NCBI RefSeq assembly: GCF_010500965.1
Contig: NZ_QVMI01000005.1
Span: forward strand, 62,001-126,000
Direction: 5' to 3'
DNA: 64,000 bases
Source of the DNA: Bacteroides sp. 51
GTDB taxonomy: Bacteria; Bacteroidota; Bacteroidia; Bacteroidales; Bacteroidaceae
Part shown: positions 9,155 to 18,704 of the stretch, piece by piece
Layout: each line of letters starts with the position of its first letter
Numbering within the stretch: the stretch's first letter is position 1
The notes under the pieces: model-generated
The model's input: only the letters and a program-made list of their open reading frames with translations
What the model was told of the DNA's origin: nothing
Databases searched by the model: none
Program-made: the position numbers and the translations under genes

Positions 9155-12100
9155 ATGAAAAAAGATAATCCCATACTATTTCTTTTTGGTGTTCTATTCA
9201 TATACTTTTCATCAAGCGCACATTTATATTCATCCAATGTAAATTTTGTGAGTATAAATTCCAAATACGGAATTTCTGTCAGAGAAACCAGTTCTATATG
9301 CGGCGATGATATTGGATTTGTATGGAGCTCATCTAAAACGAATATATTAAGGATTACCGAAGGGGATTATCGCATTTATCAACTGCCTTACAACACGGCT
9401 AATATCGGGTCTGTAAAATTAGTATATAAGGGTCGACAGTTGTACGCTTACGCAAGTAACGGACAACTTTTTTTATATGATGATGTCTTTGATCGTTTCG
9501 ATTTTGTAGTGGATTTAAGAGACTTAGTAAATAATACACTAAGCATAAACCGTGTTGACATTGATAATACGGGAGCCCTCTGGATTGCTTCTTCGGTTGG
9601 ATTGTTTCGATATGATAATGGCGTTCTTGATCAAGTACTTGATGAATTAATAGAAATTCAGGAAGTGCTGTTTGATGGTGAAGACCACTTGTTTCTCGAT
9701 ACGAATAGAGGGATAGAATGTTTGGATATAAAAACATCACAACTGGATTGCATTTATGAGAAGGTTAACAACATTCGGGTATCCCGTTTCCACTACGATG
9801 CAGTTGAAAAACGCTTATGGATGGGCACATTCTCCGATGGCTTATATTATTATGAGGTTCAGAAAAAGAAATGGAATAAAATAGCTATCCCGAATTTTCC
9901 GGTACAACCTATTCTCGCTATGGTGGAAAACTCAGAAACCACGCTGTTAATTGGAATTGATGGAAAAGGTATCTGGGAGTTAAATAAAGACGGAAGCACT
10001 GTGCTCAACATCTATAAAGAAAATGCAGATAATCCGTTTTCACTCCGCGGGAATGGAGTTTATGATCTTTTTTGCGATAAGAATAAGCGGCTATGGATAG
10101 CTACTTATAGCGGAGGGGTATCATATTTTGATCAGGAACCCCCTGTAACAACTCATATTACCCATCAGATAAATACCCCGAATTCTTTAGGAGATAATAA
10201 TATAAACAGAATACTTCAAGACAAGAAAGGAAATATTTGGGTAGCAACAAACAACGGCATTAGCCGTTGGAATGTGTTGTCGGATACGTGGGAAACATTT
10301 TTCCGGGACAAACAAGACGAAGCTCAGGTCTTTTTGGCATTATGCGAAGATAATAATGGTAATATCTGGGCAGGAACATACTCCTCAGGTATTTATATCT
10401 TAGACGGAAAAACAGGAAGAGAATTAAATCACTTTCCACAAGATGGCAATAAACAAGACTTTCCCAGCAAATTTATTTTTGATATCTTTAGCGATAGTCA
10501 GGGAGATATCTGGATAGGAGGAACGCAAACCTCTGTGTTGTGTCTTTTAGTAAAAGAAAATCGTTTCCGGTCATACCCTTTTGATAATATCAGCTATTTT
10601 GTTGAGATAGAGCCAGGTAAATTATTGCTTGCCAGTTCTTATGGCCTGTTCCTGTTAGATAAAAAGAGCGGTGAAGGCGATTATCTGGTCGAAGATTGTA
10701 TTACACGTGATATTGTAATTACGGGGAATAAAATATGGGTAGCCACAAGCGGACACGGATTGGTGTGCTACGATGTGGAAACCCGGCAAACAAAGGCATT
10801 TACAACAGAAACCGGGCTGCCATCCGATATCGTTAATAGTATAGTTCTGTATAATGACTATCTGATACTTACAACAGAAAATGGATTATGTAAGTTGGAC
10901 TTAAATGATGAGTCTATATATATTTATCCTTTTTCTTTTGCACTCTCCAGTTTATCCTATAATGTAAGATCGCGCATACAATTAAGTAATAATGATATTG
11001 TACTGGGAACTAACAACGGTATATTGATATTCAATCCTGACTCTCTCCGTGCGAAACAACCTTCAGAAGGAAAAATCTTTTTTCAAAATATAACCGTTTC
11101 GGGACGATCCATCAGAGAAAACCCCGATTTATTGCAACATATTCCTGTTAATAAACAAACGGACCTTTATTTAGAGTATAATCAGAATTCAATAACATTA
11201 GAACTCTTACCTATTGGTATTGCCACGACAGGTTATAAATATGCGTGGATCATGGAGGCCTTGGATTCTGAATGGACTCAACCCTCAACCGGCTCTACAA
11301 TAAATTATCCGAATCTTCCTGATGGTAGGTACTGTCTAAAAATAAGAATGTATGATGGCTCATATTCACAGATTATAGATGAACGTGTTTTAAGGATACA
11401 TATCACACCTCCATTTTGGGAATCGTGGTGGTTTCGCTCCATCATGCTATTTATAACTATATGTATTATCTATATTTCCCTGAAAACATATATTAACCGG
11501 CTGAAACGAAAACATACGGAAGATAAGGTTCGGTTTTTTACGAATATGGCTCATGATATCGGAACCTCATTGACATTAGTGAATGCGCCTATTGAAGAAT
11601 TAAAAAAAGAGCAGAACCTATCAGAAAAGGGGCAATATTATTTAGACCTTGCCGTTGAACAATCTAATCGACTCTCTTTCGTATCGACCCAATTGCTGGA
11701 TTTTCAAAAAGTGGATATAGGCAAGGGACAGTTATTCCTGGCTATGATAGATATTGTTAATTTGGTAAATCAACGGAAAGTATTATTTGAATCGATAGCG
11801 AAAAAAGGAAATATCCAATTGGTGTTTCATTCGGAGCGAGACTCTTTTTATACTGCTATTGACCAACTAAAGATCGAAAAAGTAATTGATAACTTAATTT
11901 CTAATGCAGTTAAATATTCAGGAAGTGATAGCAGTGTTGAAATCAAGTTGAACTTCAATAATGAGAAGTGGCGCCTGGAGGTTAAAGACTATGGATTAGG
12001 TATTTCACAAAAAGCCCAGAAAAAACTTTTTAGAGAATTCTATCGTGGAGATAATTCTGTTAACTCTAAAATAGTAGGCTCCGGAATAGGATTATTGCTC

Positions 12101-13063
12101 GTTAAGAACTATGTGACGATGCATGATGGCACAGTGCTTGTTGATAGTAAAGAAAATGAAGGTACCTCAGTTCAGCTATCTATTCCATATAAGATAGTGG
12201 AAGAAGGATCGTCTATTGTGAATATAGAAGGTCTTGCTGGTAAAAGAAATGTGCATACGGAAACCCACGTCGATTTTTCTATTTCAGAAAAAGAATCTCC
12301 AGCCGGTAAACCACGTCTGTTATTGGCCGAAGATAATGACGAATTACGGAACTTCCTGAAAAACTCACTCTCAGATGTGTATCAGATAGTTGCAGTCAAT
12401 GATGGGAAGAAAGCCTGGGAATTAATACAGCACAAAGCTCCCGATTTGGTTGTCTCGGATGTAATGATGCCCGATATGGATGGTTTTGAATTATGTAGAT
12501 TAATGAAATCATCCTTTGAAACATCACACATCCCAATCCTATTATTAACAGCATTGTCTGACAAGGTTGAACAATTGAAAGGACTAAAACTCGGAGCAGA
12601 CGACTATGTTGTGAAACCTTTTGATCTATCCATATTAAATTCAAAGATTGAAACCATTATAAGAAACCGGGATTTAGTTAAGAATAAAACGCTAAAGATA
12701 ATCTCACAAACAACCGGTGATAATGATGTTCTCTTTGAAAATGAACTCAATGACAAGTTCGTTAAAAAGGCAATAGATGTGATACGTGAAAACATGAGCA
12801 ACAACGAATTTGGGAAAGATGATTTTGCCTCGAAAATGAATGTCAGTTCTTCTTTGTTATATAATAAAATAAAAGCTTTAACAGGGCAATCGCCTATAGA
12901 CTTAATAAAAACGATTCGGTTAAATTATTCTTTGGAACTCATAAAATCAAAGAAATATACTGTAACTGAAGTCAGTGAGATGTGTGGCTTCTCCAGCGTT
13001 AGTTATTTTGGGAAAGTTTTTAAAAAATATTTTGATAAGCAACCTACTGATCTGCTAAAATAG
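9155..13063 (+). CDS. Hybrid two-component system sensor/regulator (HTCS 1)
   Basis: 1302 residues carrying a whole signalling pathway. Order: signal peptide, periplasmic two-propeller sensor of Reg_prop repeats (~30-640; motifs such as GNIWVATNNGISRW), Y_Y_Y domain (~690-750), one membrane helix (~757-777), HisKA, HATPase_c, receiver, AraC-type HTH. The phospho-acceptor H800 lies in AHDIGTSLT, a departure from the usual HExRTPL (E to D, P to S). ATPase boxes DNLISNAVKYS, DYGLGIS and GSGIGLLLVK are present. The receiver has acceptor D1102 (VVSDVMMPDMDG) and the conserved Lys in VVKPFD. The C-terminal ~100 residues are a complete HTH_18 domain. HTCS proteins bind oligosaccharides in the periplasm and activate glycan loci. 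A close paralogue ends the next operon. It lies between two operator-bearing promoters. Confidence 0.93.
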   Translation: MKKDNPILFLFGVLFIYFSSSAHLYSSNVNFVSINSKYGISVRETSSICGDDIGFVWSSSKTNILRITEGDYRIYQLPYNTANIGSVKLVYKGRQLYAYASNGQLFLYDDVFDRFDFVVDLRDLVNNTLSINRVDIDNTGALWIASSVGLFRYDNGVLDQVLDELIEIQEVLFDGEDHLFLDTNRGIECLDIKTSQLDCIYEKVNNIRVSRFHYDAVEKRLWMGTFSDGLYYYEVQKKKWNKIAIPNFPVQPILAMVENSETTLLIGIDGKGIWELNKDGSTVLNIYKENADNPFSLRGNGVYDLFCDKNKRLWIATYSGGVSYFDQEPPVTTHITHQINTPNSLGDNNINRILQDKKGNIWVATNNGISRWNVLSDTWETFFRDKQDEAQVFLALCEDNNGNIWAGTYSSGIYILDGKTGRELNHFPQDGNKQDFPSKFIFDIFSDSQGDIWIGGTQTSVLCLLVKENRFRSYPFDNISYFVEIEPGKLLLASSYGLFLLDKKSGEGDYLVEDCITRDIVITGNKIWVATSGHGLVCYDVETRQTKAFTTETGLPSDIVNSIVLYNDYLILTTENGLCKLDLNDESIYIYPFSFALSSLSYNVRSRIQLSNNDIVLGTNNGILIFNPDSLRAKQPSEGKIFFQNITVSGRSIRENPDLLQHIPVNKQTDLYLEYNQNSITLELLPIGIATTGYKYAWIMEALDSEWTQPSTGSTINYPNLPDGRYCLKIRMYDGSYSQIIDERVLRIHITPPFWESWWFRSIMLFITICIIYISLKTYINRLKRKHTEDKVRFFTNMAHDIGTSLTLVNAPIEELKKEQNLSEKGQYYLDLAVEQSNRLSFVSTQLLDFQKVDIGKGQLFLAMIDIVNLVNQRKVLFESIAKKGNIQLVFHSERDSFYTAIDQLKIEKVIDNLISNAVKYSGSDSSVEIKLNFNNEKWRLEVKDYGLGISQKAQKKLFREFYRGDNSVNSKIVGSGIGLLLVKNYVTMHDGTVLVDSKENEGTSVQLSIPYKIVEEGSSIVNIEGLAGKRNVHTETHVDFSISEKESPAGKPRLLLAEDNDELRNFLKNSLSDVYQIVAVNDGKKAWELIQHKAPDLVVSDVMMPDMDGFELCRLMKSSFETSHIPILLLTALSDKVEQLKGLKLGADDYVVKPFDLSILNSKIETIIRNRDLVKNKTLKIISQTTGDNDVLFENELNDKFVKKAIDVIRENMSNNEFGKDDFASKMNVSSSLLYNKIKALTGQSPIDLIKTIRLNYSLELIKSKKYTVTEVSEMCGFSSVSYFGKVFKKYFDKQPTDLLK

Positions 13064-13112
13064 ACATGCTTTACCCCTGAATGGCTTACAGATAGCCTGT
13101 AGTCCCCAAATA

Positions 13113-13178
13113 TGTCTAAAATTACCACCTAAATAATTAAAAGTTCGAAGGCTTTTAAATCCGGTATGCGATATTTGC
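13113..13178 (+). promoter_or_regulatory. Shared operator plus -7 box, copy 2 (upstream of the sugar cassette)
   Basis: TGTCTAAAA starts at 13113, AAAAGTTC (AAAAGTAG in the other copies) lies at 13139-13146, and GATATTTG starts at 13170, a weaker match to the TAnnTTTG -7 consensus. Spacing is identical to the other three copies. The site ends about 170 bp before the ATG of the DUF1080 gene, implying a long leader, and would drive the operon that ends with HTCS 2. Confidence 0.68.
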
Positions 13179-13253
13179 GAATATATCACAAGCCTTTTTA
13201 ATCTTAAACAAAAACTCTAATCTTAAATATATAAAATCTTTGTGGTAAATCAG

Positions 13254-13271
13254 GAGGGAGCTATATCCCTC
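13254..13271 (+). other. Small hairpin in the long 5' leader of the sugar cassette
   Basis: GAGGGA (13254-13259) pairs perfectly with TCCCTC (13266-13271) across a 6-nt loop, about 75 bp before the ATG at 13347. Apart from this and copy 2 of the operator, the 283-bp gap 13064-13346 shows no gene. A regulatory role is speculative. Confidence 0.35.
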
Positions 13272-13346
13272 ATCTTAAGTTTTCAATAAGGTATTAGTTT
13301 ATTTTATAAAAGGTACAGTTTATTTATTTATAAAAAATCATCGAAA

Positions 13347-14471
13347 ATGAATTTTTCTTTATTTATGCGGACTTTATTTTTTGTTCTGTTTGGATTAGCA
13401 ATGTCTATCCCGGAAACGTCGGCCAATGAGGCAATGAAAGATGTGGTAAAATTATTGGCAAGAGACGCTACTATTGAAGGCGGATTGAGAATAGAAGATA
13501 AAGGGCAGGAAAAAGCCACCATACATGGTTGGCATAATGTGAATGACGTGATTTCCTGGAAGACGAACCTAAAGAAAGGAAACTATGTGGTAAGCTTGAA
13601 TTATTCCGAACCCTATTCGGGCGGGGCAGCAACCGTTACGATAGGGAGGCAGCAATTTGCTGTACTAATACAACCGACGGGCAGTTGGACGGAATATAAA
13701 ACGTTTGATCTGGGCGTGATCAATGTTGAAAATCCGGGTGATGCGGAAATTATTTTAAAAGCTATCCAATTGACTTTAAAAGGAAAAGAACACAAAGAAG
13801 CCTTGCCCGATATTCACTGGCTTACGTTGACTCCCACAAAAGAAAAGGCCACATCACAACCGGTTGATATCGTGGCGAAATTTAAAGGAAAAACCATTTT
13901 TTATGGAAAAACTTTTAAGGGTTGGAAAGGAAATGATGGCGAGAAAAGCATGGAGTGGTTTCGCATCGAAGACGGAGCCATTGTGGGAGGAACTATGGAG
14001 AGACCCATCCCGAGAAATGAATTTCTGTCGACTACAAAACAATATGGTAATTTTGAACTACGGCTGAAATTCAAAATGAAATATCCCGAAGGAACCGGAA
14101 GCTGGAATGGAGGAGTACAATTTCGCAGTGTGCCACACCCCGAAACTCCATACGAAATGGTGGGCTATCAGGCAGATATTATTCCCTGGAAATGGGGTGC
14201 TTTGTATGACGAACAGCGTCGATGGACCTTTTTGGGAACTTCTTTGAATACAGAAGAAGTAAAGAAAGTAACTCGGTACGATGAATGGAATTCTTATATC
14301 ATTCGTTGTGAAGGGCCACGCATTCGTATGTGGCTGAATGGAATTCAAACTTTAGACTACATAGAATACGACCCGGCAATTCCACAAACCGGATATATTG
14401 CGGTACAAATACATGAAGATAAAAATCCATGCGAAGCGTGGTATAAAGATATCGAGATACAGGAGTTTTAA
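13347..14471 (+). CDS. Secreted DUF1080 (3-keto-disaccharide hydrolase-like) protein with N-terminal carbohydrate-binding-like domain
   Basis: 374 residues: signal peptide (to about ETSANE, ~27), a ~140-residue beta-sandwich resembling a CBM6/35-type module (GNYVVSLNYSEPYSGG, ending LPDIHWLTLTP), then a DUF1080 concanavalin-like domain (~175-374). DUF1080 hallmarks are FKGWKG, FRIEDGAIVGG, the GNFELRLKFK strand, SWNGGVQFRS, MVGYQADI and GYIAVQIHE. DUF1080 proteins (PF06439) are associated with breakdown of 3-keto-glycosides; for this protein the activity is inferred. It is the first gene of a probable seven-gene operon of sugar isomerases, a dehydrogenase and HTCS 2, and lies behind operator copy 2. 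A second DUF1080 protein is encoded at 32068. Confidence 0.82.
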   Translation: MNFSLFMRTLFFVLFGLAMSIPETSANEAMKDVVKLLARDATIEGGLRIEDKGQEKATIHGWHNVNDVISWKTNLKKGNYVVSLNYSEPYSGGAATVTIGRQQFAVLIQPTGSWTEYKTFDLGVINVENPGDAEIILKAIQLTLKGKEHKEALPDIHWLTLTPTKEKATSQPVDIVAKFKGKTIFYGKTFKGWKGNDGEKSMEWFRIEDGAIVGGTMERPIPRNEFLSTTKQYGNFELRLKFKMKYPEGTGSWNGGVQFRSVPHPETPYEMVGYQADIIPWKWGALYDEQRRWTFLGTSLNTEEVKKVTRYDEWNSYIIRCEGPRIRMWLNGIQTLDYIEYDPAIPQTGYIAVQIHEDKNPCEAWYKDIEIQEF

Positions 14472-14551
14472 GTATCTATTAACCGATTAAAAAGGTTCAT
14501 CTATTATGTTGAACCCCATGGAAACCATTAAAAACACAGGAGATTTGAAAA

Positions 14552-15421
14552 ATGAAAAAAGTATCAATTAGTTCCTGGGCTATTCCGCAGGAAATGAAGG
14601 AATTAACAAAAGGAGCAAAGGATTTAGGATTTGATGGCATCAGTTTAGGAGGATTTCCCCCGTATGGAGCGAATGCTACATTGCTCGATACGGACGAAAA
14701 AATTGCCCAATATGTAAATTACTTCAAGGATAATACATTGGAAGTGGCGGATTATGCCATAGATGTATGGGCTTACAATGCACTGACTCAAACGGAAGAA
14801 TGGAGAAAAGCATTCTCGGACTGTCTTGCTTTCGCCAAGAAACTAAACTTAACCAATATTATTCGTTTTGATACTTGTGCTCCTCCAAAACTTCCGGAAG
14901 GCATGACCTATCAGGATGTGAAAGATTTCTATGTTAAGAACTTTAAAGAATTAGCACAAGAGGCCGCTATATACGGATTTGAAATGGTATGGGAGTTTGA
15001 ACCGGGATTCATCATCAATGAACCGTCAAGCGTAATAGAGGTCGTGAAAGCGGTTAATGAACCTAACTTCTCTTTATTATTCGATACATGCCATGCTTAC
15101 AATTGTGCACTCGGCTTAAATGCCCTTGAACCGGAAGTGTTAAAAGGGGGTATCCTGGAATTTATTGAAATGGCAAAAGGATATATTGGATTTGTTCATG
15201 TAATTGACGCCGACGGCACATTGAACCATGATAATACATCCGAACATGTTCCATTTGGAGACGGGAATATTAATTTCGATGAGGTTATTCCTGCTTTGAT
15301 TCATGTAGGTGAATATAAAGCCGACTGGTGGGCCATTGACCTTTGTGAGTGGCCGGACGCATGGGCGGTAACGAAAAAATGCAAAGAATACGTTGATGAT
15401 TTTAATAGAAAATATAGTTAA
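14552..15421 (+). CDS. Cytoplasmic sugar isomerase/epimerase, xylose-isomerase-like TIM barrel
   Basis: 289 residues without a signal peptide, from the AP-endonuclease-2/xylose-isomerase-like TIM barrel superfamily. The usual metal and acid-base residues can be placed: E148 in MVWEFEPGF, D178 in LLFDTCHAY, H216 in FVHVIDADG and E266 in DLCEWPDA. Such proteins move carbonyl groups or invert stereocentres next to them in free or phosphorylated sugars and in keto-sugars; the substrate cannot be read from sequence. It lies 80 bp after the DUF1080 gene and 20 bp before the dehydrogenase in the same direction. Within this operon it is one of three proteins of this fold, but they are not close copies of each other, which argues for successive steps rather than recent duplication. 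Confidence 0.8.
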   Translation: MKKVSISSWAIPQEMKELTKGAKDLGFDGISLGGFPPYGANATLLDTDEKIAQYVNYFKDNTLEVADYAIDVWAYNALTQTEEWRKAFSDCLAFAKKLNLTNIIRFDTCAPPKLPEGMTYQDVKDFYVKNFKELAQEAAIYGFEMVWEFEPGFIINEPSSVIEVVKAVNEPNFSLLFDTCHAYNCALGLNALEPEVLKGGILEFIEMAKGYIGFVHVIDADGTLNHDNTSEHVPFGDGNINFDEVIPALIHVGEYKADWWAIDLCEWPDAWAVTKKCKEYVDDFNRKYS

Positions 15422-15441
15422 CACATTATATAAGCGCAACT

Positions 15442-16530
15442 ATGGAAGGTAAAATGAAAGTGCAGAATTTCTATGAGCCACAGGTCATGAAATATGAGGA
15501 ACATGATATTCCGTCATTAGCTGATAATGAAGTGTTGATTAAGGTAATGGCATGTGCAATATGCGGGTCGGATATATCTTATTATTACGGGCATAGTCCG
15601 TTAGGAACAAAAGACGGTAAGGGCCCTTTATATTTAGGGCACGAAATGAGCGGAGTCATTGTTGAAGTTGGCAAGATAGCTAAAGATGCCAACCTTTTTC
15701 AGGAAGGAAACCGTGTAGCGGTTAATCCTGTGCAGCAATGTAATGCTTGTCCTGCTTGTATGCGTGGCGAATTCAACGTATGCGAAAATGTAGAAACAAT
15801 AGGAGTGAACGTAAACGGCGGTTTTGCCGAATATGTAAAAGTAAAATATACACATGCCTATAAGATTCCTGATACGGTTTCTTTTGAACACGGCGCATTG
15901 GCCGAACCATTGGCATGTGGAACATACGGCGTAAAAAGATTAGATATCCGGTTAGGACAAGATGTTGTTATTTTGGGGCCGGGGCCTATCGGACTGATGA
16001 TGGTTCAACTGGCTAAAGCATCCGGAGCAGGAAGGGTAGTTCTGGTAGGAACAAGAGATTATCCATTAGGGGTAGGTAAAAAAGTCGGGGCTGACTTCCT
16101 GATAAACACTAAGGATTCAACTTCACCTTATTATGCATCGGATGTAGTGGTAGCTGTAAAAGAAAAGCTCGGCAAATTAGCTCCAAGATGCATAGTGCCA
16201 ACAAGTAATATGGAAGCGTTACAGAATGCGTTGAAAGTGACGGGTCCGGCATCTACTATTGTTTATTTTGGACTTCCGGGCGCTGAAGATAATCTCTCTA
16301 TCAATATGCTGGAAGCCATCACCAATGACAGGACAATAAAATGTGCCTGGTTGGCTCCACTTGTATGGGACAATGTGTTCAATGCGATCGCTTCGGGACA
16401 GGTTGATTTAAAACCAATAATAACACATACGTTTAGCCTTGCAGATGCCGAAAACGGTATTCGGTTTATGAAAGAAAGCAAGGAAAACAAAGTAAAAGGA
16501 GTTATACTTATCGGAGCGGATAAGCAATGA
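15442..16530 (+). CDS. Zinc-dependent medium-chain alcohol/polyol dehydrogenase
   Basis: 362-residue MDR-family NAD(P)-dependent dehydrogenase of the sorbitol/threonine dehydrogenase type. Catalytic zinc ligands are C41 (CAICGSD) and H67-E68 (LGHEMSG). The structural zinc lobe is complete with C100, C103, C106 and C114. The Rossmann motif is VVILGPGPIGLMMVQLA. It would interconvert a secondary alcohol and a ketone on a sugar, sugar alcohol or sugar acid. An alternative ATG at 15454, preceded by GGAAGG, is an equally good start and would remove four residues. It sits inside the isomerase operon, so its product or substrate is probably a ketose or keto-sugar handled by the neighbouring epimerases. 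Characterised 3-keto-glycoside routes generally use Gfo/Idh/MocA oxidoreductases; none is present in this operon. Confidence 0.85.
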   Translation: MEGKMKVQNFYEPQVMKYEEHDIPSLADNEVLIKVMACAICGSDISYYYGHSPLGTKDGKGPLYLGHEMSGVIVEVGKIAKDANLFQEGNRVAVNPVQQCNACPACMRGEFNVCENVETIGVNVNGGFAEYVKVKYTHAYKIPDTVSFEHGALAEPLACGTYGVKRLDIRLGQDVVILGPGPIGLMMVQLAKASGAGRVVLVGTRDYPLGVGKKVGADFLINTKDSTSPYYASDVVVAVKEKLGKLAPRCIVPTSNMEALQNALKVTGPASTIVYFGLPGAEDNLSINMLEAITNDRTIKCAWLAPLVWDNVFNAIASGQVDLKPIITHTFSLADAENGIRFMKESKENKVKGVILIGADKQ

Positions 16531-16580
16531 TGGGCTTTTAAAGAATGTTTAAACGATAAGAAATTGTTTTAAGGTAAAAT

Positions 16581-17771
16581 ATGGATAAAATAAGAGAAGT
16601 GTTTGAAAAGGGCGGGGGAATATTGCAATTATTACCCACATGGGTTCCCCGCCCCTTTAACCGACCCGGTAAAAGACTACGTCTTCATCCGGATGATTAC
16701 TTTGCGATGGGAATGGATCGGGGAGCTATCGTAGAAAGATGGTTTAGTTCTATCACTCATGTTGAGACAGAAGGCGCACGTCCTGACGAAGGAATGAGCT
16801 ATGTCAATGTGGACGATACGAATGAAAATAAGATACTGTTCAAAGATTTTATTGATGAACTCAAGGAAGAAATAATCGGCAGTGAACTGATTGAAAAATA
16901 CGGAACATGGCCCATGTATTCTAAGTTTTATGACTACGAAATGCCTTTATTCCATCATATACACCATGGTGAGGAAGCATGTAAGAAAGTGGGTGTGAAA
17001 CCTAAATTCGAACATTACTATTTTCCTAAACAATATAACCAACATCTGGGACAAATGCCCGTGAGCTATTTTGGTTTTGATCCTTCTGTTACAAAAGAGG
17101 AAGTCATAGAACGATTGAAGGATTATACCAAAAGAGACATTCGGATAACCGAATTATCAAGGGCATTTCGTATTGAATTAGATACGGGTTGGTATACTCC
17201 TGCCGGAGTAGTACATGCCCCCGGATCGCTCTGTACGTACGAGCCTCAATGGAACAGTGATGCCATGGCAATGTGGGAAAATGTAGTTAACGGAGAAGTG
17301 TTTGGATACGACAGTCTATGCGCTTATCTACCCGAGGAGGATAAAAACAATATTGAAAAAATAGTGGAAGTAGCTGACTGGGAAATAAATACTGCACCCG
17401 ATTACAGGAAGAGATTCTTCCGCCGGCCAGTGATAGAGCAAAAAGGTGAAGGCTACGAACAGCGATGGATTGTTTATGGAAACGAATATGTTGGTGGTAA
17501 GCAACTGGAAGTCGAACCGGCACACACTGTGGTTATAAAAGATGATTGTGCATACGGGTGTGTCGTGATTCAGGGGCATGGAACATTCGGGAAATTCGAG
17601 TGCGAATCGCCTACAATGATTAGGTACGGACAAGCAACTGCGGATGAGTTTTTCGTCAGTAAAGATTGTGCCCTGAAAGGCGTGGTCATTACAAACAAGT
17701 CTAAATATGAACCATTGGTAATATTGAAGCACTTTGGACCTGACGGGAATATCTTACCTGTTCAAAATTAA
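16581..17771 (+). CDS. Cupin-fold, type I phosphomannose-isomerase-like sugar isomerase
   Basis: 396 residues, cytoplasmic. The order of motifs recalls type I mannose-6-phosphate isomerase: a His-rich metal region HHIHH (125-129) with a following FEH (143-145), then GWYTPAGVVHAPG, the counterpart of the PMI segment carrying the second metal His, and a C-terminal beta-helical cupin part (~310-390) with HTVVIKDD and GHGTFGKFE. It lacks the standard PMI N-terminal QxH context and is unlikely to be housekeeping ManA. An aldose-ketose isomerase activity on an unidentified sugar is the best inference. It is the fourth gene of the operon, 50 bp after the dehydrogenase and 25 bp before the DTE-family epimerase, a natural place for an aldose/ketose step feeding a ketose 3-epimerase. 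Confidence 0.65.
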   Translation: MDKIREVFEKGGGILQLLPTWVPRPFNRPGKRLRLHPDDYFAMGMDRGAIVERWFSSITHVETEGARPDEGMSYVNVDDTNENKILFKDFIDELKEEIIGSELIEKYGTWPMYSKFYDYEMPLFHHIHHGEEACKKVGVKPKFEHYYFPKQYNQHLGQMPVSYFGFDPSVTKEEVIERLKDYTKRDIRITELSRAFRIELDTGWYTPAGVVHAPGSLCTYEPQWNSDAMAMWENVVNGEVFGYDSLCAYLPEEDKNNIEKIVEVADWEINTAPDYRKRFFRRPVIEQKGEGYEQRWIVYGNEYVGGKQLEVEPAHTVVIKDDCAYGCVVIQGHGTFGKFECESPTMIRYGQATADEFFVSKDCALKGVVITNKSKYEPLVILKHFGPDGNILPVQN

Positions 17772-17796
17772 GGATTAATTTTAATATATAAAAGAC

Positions 17797-18678
17797 ATGA
17801 ATAAACTCGGGATTTTTACAAATTTCTGGGAGAGAAACTGGGATTTTGACCACATCAAATATGTGAAAAAGGCAAAAAGAATAGGATTTGATATTTTAGA
17901 GTTTCAGGCTCAACCTTTGTTGGAAATGACAAAAGAGAGAATGAAAGATATAAAGAAAGCTGCCGACGATGAAGGAATAGAACTCACGTATAGTCTTGGG
18001 CTTGATCCGAAATATGATGTTTCGAGTGAAGACAATTCCATACGTATGGCTGGTATTGAATACCTGAAAAACATAGTAGAACGTATCGGCTTCATGGATG
18101 GGGAAATTATTTCTGGAGTAAGTTACGCGGGTTGGGGGTCACCCAATTATGTTGTAGATGACAAGACACCCATCGTGCAGCGATCTATAGATAGTATGCG
18201 GCAAATTGTAAAAACAGCTGAAGACTATGGCGTTACGTATTGTGTCGAAGCTGTAAACCGTTTTGAAGGGTGTGTTATTAATACTGCGCAAGAGGCGTTG
18301 GACTACATCTCTCAAATCGATAGTCGGAATATTGGGGTTTTGTTGGATACTTACCACATGAATATTGAAGAAAATAATATCGGAGATGCCATCCGACTTG
18401 TGGGTGACAAACTGACATCATTCCACACCGGGGATAATAACAGGCGTGCGCCCGGACGAGGACATATTAATTTTGACGAAATCTTTCAAGCGCTTTCCGA
18501 CATCAATTACAAAGGTCGAATCGTTTCTGAGCCATTTGTGCAAATGGGTGGAGAAGTTGGACGTGATATTAAAGTGTGGAGAAACCTCGATACTCCTACT
18601 GAAGAATTTATTGACAGCGAAGCGGCATATTTACTGAAATATACGCAAGATATGCTCATTAAATATGGAATGGTATAA
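17797..18678 (+). CDS. D-psicose/D-tagatose 3-epimerase family protein
   Basis: 293-residue cytoplasmic TIM barrel closely matching the ketose 3-epimerase (DTE/DPE) family. Diagnostic segments are VEAVNRFEG, LLDTYHMNIEEN, FHTGDNNRRAPG and VSEPFV. The four metal/acid-base residues are E151, D184, H210 and E245, with spacing like that of characterised D-psicose 3-epimerases. Of the three TIM-barrel isomerases in the operon this is the one with the clearest specificity class: inversion at C3 of a free ketohexose (fructose/psicose, tagatose/sorbose or the L-series). No kinase or aldolase is encoded nearby, so the epimerised sugar must be phosphorylated by enzymes elsewhere. It is separated by 25-26 bp from both neighbours. 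Confidence 0.85.
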   Translation: MNKLGIFTNFWERNWDFDHIKYVKKAKRIGFDILEFQAQPLLEMTKERMKDIKKAADDEGIELTYSLGLDPKYDVSSEDNSIRMAGIEYLKNIVERIGFMDGEIISGVSYAGWGSPNYVVDDKTPIVQRSIDSMRQIVKTAEDYGVTYCVEAVNRFEGCVINTAQEALDYISQIDSRNIGVLLDTYHMNIEENNIGDAIRLVGDKLTSFHTGDNNRRAPGRGHINFDEIFQALSDINYKGRIVSEPFVQMGGEVGRDIKVWRNLDTPTEEFIDSEAAYLLKYTQDMLIKYGMV

Positions 18679-18704
18679 CCATTTATAAAATAAAATTAGA
18701 AAAA

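Noticed and set aside
16581-17771. Cupin gene as housekeeping mannose-6-phosphate isomerase manA
   Set aside because: The N-terminal motif context differs from ManA and its location is inside a rare-sugar operon, so only a PMI-like isomerase is claimed.
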